Below, in pieces: positions 60,073-61,808 of a stretch of 61,808 bases of DNA. The stretch is from Oscillospiraceae bacterium. GTDB lineage: Bacteria > Bacillota > Clostridia > Oscillospirales > Oscillospiraceae. Under the pieces are notes generated by a model. The model ran no database searches, was not told the origin of the DNA, and worked only from the letters and a program-made list of their open reading frames with translations. The translations under genes and the position numbers were made by a program. The number at the start of each line of letters is the position of its first letter. The stretch's first letter is position 1. Location of the stretch: positions 1 through 61,808 of the forward strand of contig JAFVWL010000110.1 in assembly GCA_017501695.1 (NCBI GenBank), read 5' to 3'.

Positions 60073-60470
60073 ATTGCAACAGGCTCCTTGGTTGCGGGAA
60101 TGGTCTTCACGCCCCAAATGAAATAGATGATGTGGAAGGCCCAAACGCAGCCCAGAACGATGCATCCGGTGACGATGCCCTTCAGACCCATCATAATGAA
60201 GCCGATGCTCATAAGCAGGGTCACGGTGATCATTATGCGGACCTTGGTTTTAACGGTCATGCCCTTGCCAGCCACATAGTCTGCCAGATTATCCTGATAG
60301 AGCTTGGTATTAATGAACCAGGTGTGCAGCTTTTCGGAAGACCGGGCAAAGCTAAAGGCTGCCAGCAGCAGGAAAGGAAAGGCAGGAAGCATGGGGACAA
60401 CTGCGCCAACAGCACCAAGTCCCACACCGATGCAGCCAAGACAGATCCAAAGTAATTTCTTAATCTTCAT
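60069..60470 (-). CDS. DUF454 (YbaN-like) membrane protein
   Basis: A 133-residue protein. The ATG at 60470 gives MKIKKLLWICLGCIGVGLG; it overlaps the gene before by 11 bases. YbaN/DUF454 marks: the opening helix, GAVVPMLPAFPFLLLAAFSFARSS, LHTWFINTKLY, and a later GMTVKTKVRIM segment ahead of two closing helices. YbaN genes are often next to heme or respiratory genes, but the function is unknown. A longer start (48 codon-bases upstream) is possible but would lie deep in the preceding gene. Confidence 0.85.
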   Translation of the reverse strand: MKIKKLLWICLGCIGVGLGAVGAVVPMLPAFPFLLLAAFSFARSSEKLHTWFINTKLYQDNLADYVAGKGMTVKTKVRIMITVTLLMSIGFIMMGLKGIVTGCIVLGCVWAFHIIYFIWGVKTIPATKEPVAI

Positions 60471-60801
60471 TGTTTTTCTCCATTCGTCTTTTTTCTTTCT
60501 TGGATTCGATGACATGACGGATTGCCATAACAGGATGATGGAAGATCATCCGGGGACCAGAGAAACGCATGACTTCCCGGATTTTTTCACGCATGTCTTT
60601 CTTGTAGCAATGCACCTTGCAGTTGGAACAGAAGGTTTTTGTCTCCATGAAGGGGCATTTGTCTGAGCGCTGTCTTGCATAGGCATCCAGCGCGGCACAG
60701 TCGGGACAAAGATCTTTGCCGCCGTGTTTTTTGCGGCAGTACAGACGGATCATCAGGGAAACGGTTTCCTTTTCCCGTTCCCGCTTGGTTTTTACATCCA
60801 T
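60460..60801 (-). CDS. Nitrous-oxide-stimulated promoter (NosP) family protein
   Basis: A 113-residue soluble protein rich in Cys and His. The pattern MIRLYCRKKHGGKDLCPDC, RSDKCPFMETKTFCSNC, KVHCYKKDMREKIREVMRFSGPRMI and FHHPVMAIRH fits the NosP-like family, whose cysteines probably bind a metal or iron-sulfur cluster. The role of the family is not known. The ATG shares one base with the stop of the ABC transporter gene, so the two are translationally coupled. Confidence 0.85.
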   Translation of the reverse strand: MDVKTKREREKETVSLMIRLYCRKKHGGKDLCPDCAALDAYARQRSDKCPFMETKTFCSNCKVHCYKKDMREKIREVMRFSGPRMIFHHPVMAIRHVIESKKEKRRMEKNNED

Positions 60802-61808
60802 CAGCTCATTCTCCCGTGTTCAACAGAGTAGACAGTGTCCGCAATGCCCATGGTGGACTTCCGGTGAGATACCAGTACCACAGTTTTGCCGTTTCGTTCT
60901 TGGTGGAGTGACTTCAAAATCACCGCTTCGTTTAAGCTGTCTAAGTTGGATGTGGGTTCATCCAGCAGCATGAAGGGAGCATCGTGAAGGAAGGCCCTTG
61001 CCAATCCCAGCCGCTGCCGCTCCCCGCCGGAGAGTGTGTCGCCCAGTTCGCCGACCTCTGTGTCGTAGCCTTTGGGAAGACTCATGATGAACTCATGGAC
61101 GGAAGCCTTCTTGCAGGCTGCGATGATCTCGTCGTCGGTGGCATCCAGCTTGGCGATCCGCAGGTTATTGCGGATAGAATCGTGGAACAGGTGGGTCTCC
61201 TGAGTCACAAAGCTTTCCATATCACGAAGATTGGATGTGTTAATGGCATCCACATTTCTGTTAGAGATTTTGACTTCTCCCTGTGCTACAGCCCAGAACC
61301 GCATGAATAGTTTGAGTAAGGTGGACTTGCCGCTGCCAGAGCGGCCGTTGATGCCGATGATCTGATTCTCTGGGACCGTCACAGAGAAGTTGTCCAGAAT
61401 AGTTTCCTCGCCGTAAGCGAAGGTCACATTCTCTGCGGCAGCACCGTGGAATTGTACCGCTTCCCTGCCGGTGATTTCTTCCACCACCGGGCTTTCATCC
61501 AGAATATCCAGCACCCGGTTGCCTGCGGCAAAGGTGTTCTGGAGCGTGCTGCCCAGAGCAGCCAGCGCCACCACCGGACCGAAGGAACTCATGAGAGCCA
61601 AGGTGACAATCAGACAACCCTCGAATCCGACAAGCTCGGCAGACAGGAACAGCATGGCAAGGTCAAAAATCAGAATCACCGTGTTGGTCACGGCGGTGTT
61701 CCGGCCTGCGGTGCGCTTCATCCGCTCTTCATCCCGGGATAAATTGTCGGTCTGGGTGTTCATTGCTGCCATCCGTTTCTCACCCTGACCGTACTGCAAG
61801 GTTTCGGA
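60801..61808 (-). CDS. ABC exporter, fused membrane and ATPase domains (5' end outside window)
   Basis: The visible 330 or so residues are the C-terminal part of a type I exporter. Two membrane helices come first (VILIFDLAMLFLSAELVGF and CLIVTLALMSSFGPVVALAALG). The ATP-binding domain follows, with Walker A GRSGSGKST, Q-loop FVTQETH, signature LSGGERQRLGLARAFL, Walker B FMLLDEPTSN and H-loop VLVSHR. The gene is cut by the right end of the window. Its CydC-like shape and neighbours with heme-like and Cys-rich features suggest transport linked to heme, thiols or redox balance, but this is inference. Confidence 0.85.
   Translation of the reverse strand, partial: SETLQYGQGEKRMAAMNTQTDNLSRDEERMKRTAGRNTAVTNTVILIFDLAMLFLSAELVGFEGCLIVTLALMSSFGPVVALAALGSTLQNTFAAGNRVLDILDESPVVEEITGREAVQFHGAAAENVTFAYGEETILDNFSVTVPENQIIGINGRSGSGKSTLLKLFMRFWAVAQGEVKISNRNVDAINTSNLRDMESFVTQETHLFHDSIRNNLRIAKLDATDDEIIAACKKASVHEFIMSLPKGYDTEVGELGDTLSGGERQRLGLARAFLHDAPFMLLDEPTSNLDSLNEAVILKSLHQERNGKTVVLVSHRKSTMGIADTVYSVEHGRMS

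Overview
The window looks like a chromosomal segment from a spore-forming, mostly GC-rich gut Clostridia (Oscillospiraceae/Ruminococcaceae-like). The grounds are an alpha/beta small acid-soluble spore protein, Gram-positive lipoproteins and envelope genes, strong AGGAGG-type ribosome binding sites, sigma-A promoters that repeatedly read TTGAAW-N17-TATNNT, and intergenic inverted repeats. No rRNA, tRNA, CRISPR array or transposase was recognised. The taxonomic call is inference from gene content only.

Layout. 0-1 kb: a DtxR/MntR-type regulator and a spore protein, both on the minus strand. 1.2-3.8 kb: a TIR/DUF4062-like sensor fused to ten 46-residue TPR repeats. 4.0-5.2 kb: an AT-rich lipoprotein gene behind an elaborate structured leader RNA. 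5.6-6.7 kb: a DegT-family aminotransferase. 7.0-13.5 kb and 14.1-20.4 kb: two giant paralogous surface proteins (2180 and 2114 aa). The first ends in a zinc-ribbon-like CxxC repeat region and a membrane anchor, the second in a dockerin. Immediately after it come a membrane-anchored cohesin-like protein, a catalytically degenerate HD-GYP/EAL-like protein and a membrane protein. 24.4-48.1 kb: a large same-strand locus containing several proteins with SipW-type signal anchors (YAWF-like motif), two ER-type SipW-like signal peptidases, a membrane-tethered McrB-like AAA+ ATPase with a McrC/DUF2357-like coiled-coil partner, a beta-helix protein, repeat adhesin-like proteins, an AT-rich Lgt-like gene and a BspA-type leucine-rich repeat surface protein. 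48.3-51.5 kb: a cytosolic BspA-like LRR protein and a TIR-domain protein. 51.6-55.9 kb: an SGNH lipoprotein, DUF4358 lipoprotein, MBOAT O-acyltransferase and DHHW/AlgX-like operon, probably for O-acylation of an envelope polymer. 56-58.8 kb: a type-B carboxylesterase and a GPH sugar symporter (minus strand). 59.3-61.8 kb: a frameshifted gene and a minus-strand operon of a truncated ABC exporter, a NosP-family protein, a DUF454 protein and a DUF4405-like protein.

The most striking system is the 14-48 kb block. I read it as one surface-appendage/matrix assembly locus. Giant scaffold proteins and fibre-like subunits are exported through SipW-type processing. At least one giant protein may dock to the membrane by a cohesin-dockerin pair. 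On the cytoplasmic face sit a probable nucleotide-sensing degenerate HD-GYP/EAL protein and an McrBC-derived ATPase module that has lost any visible nuclease. Three membrane proteins of the block share the C-terminal signature WLEGxDxDC, which ties them together. The combination is not one I recognise as a described system. Its function (adhesion, biofilm matrix, glycan capture) is inference.
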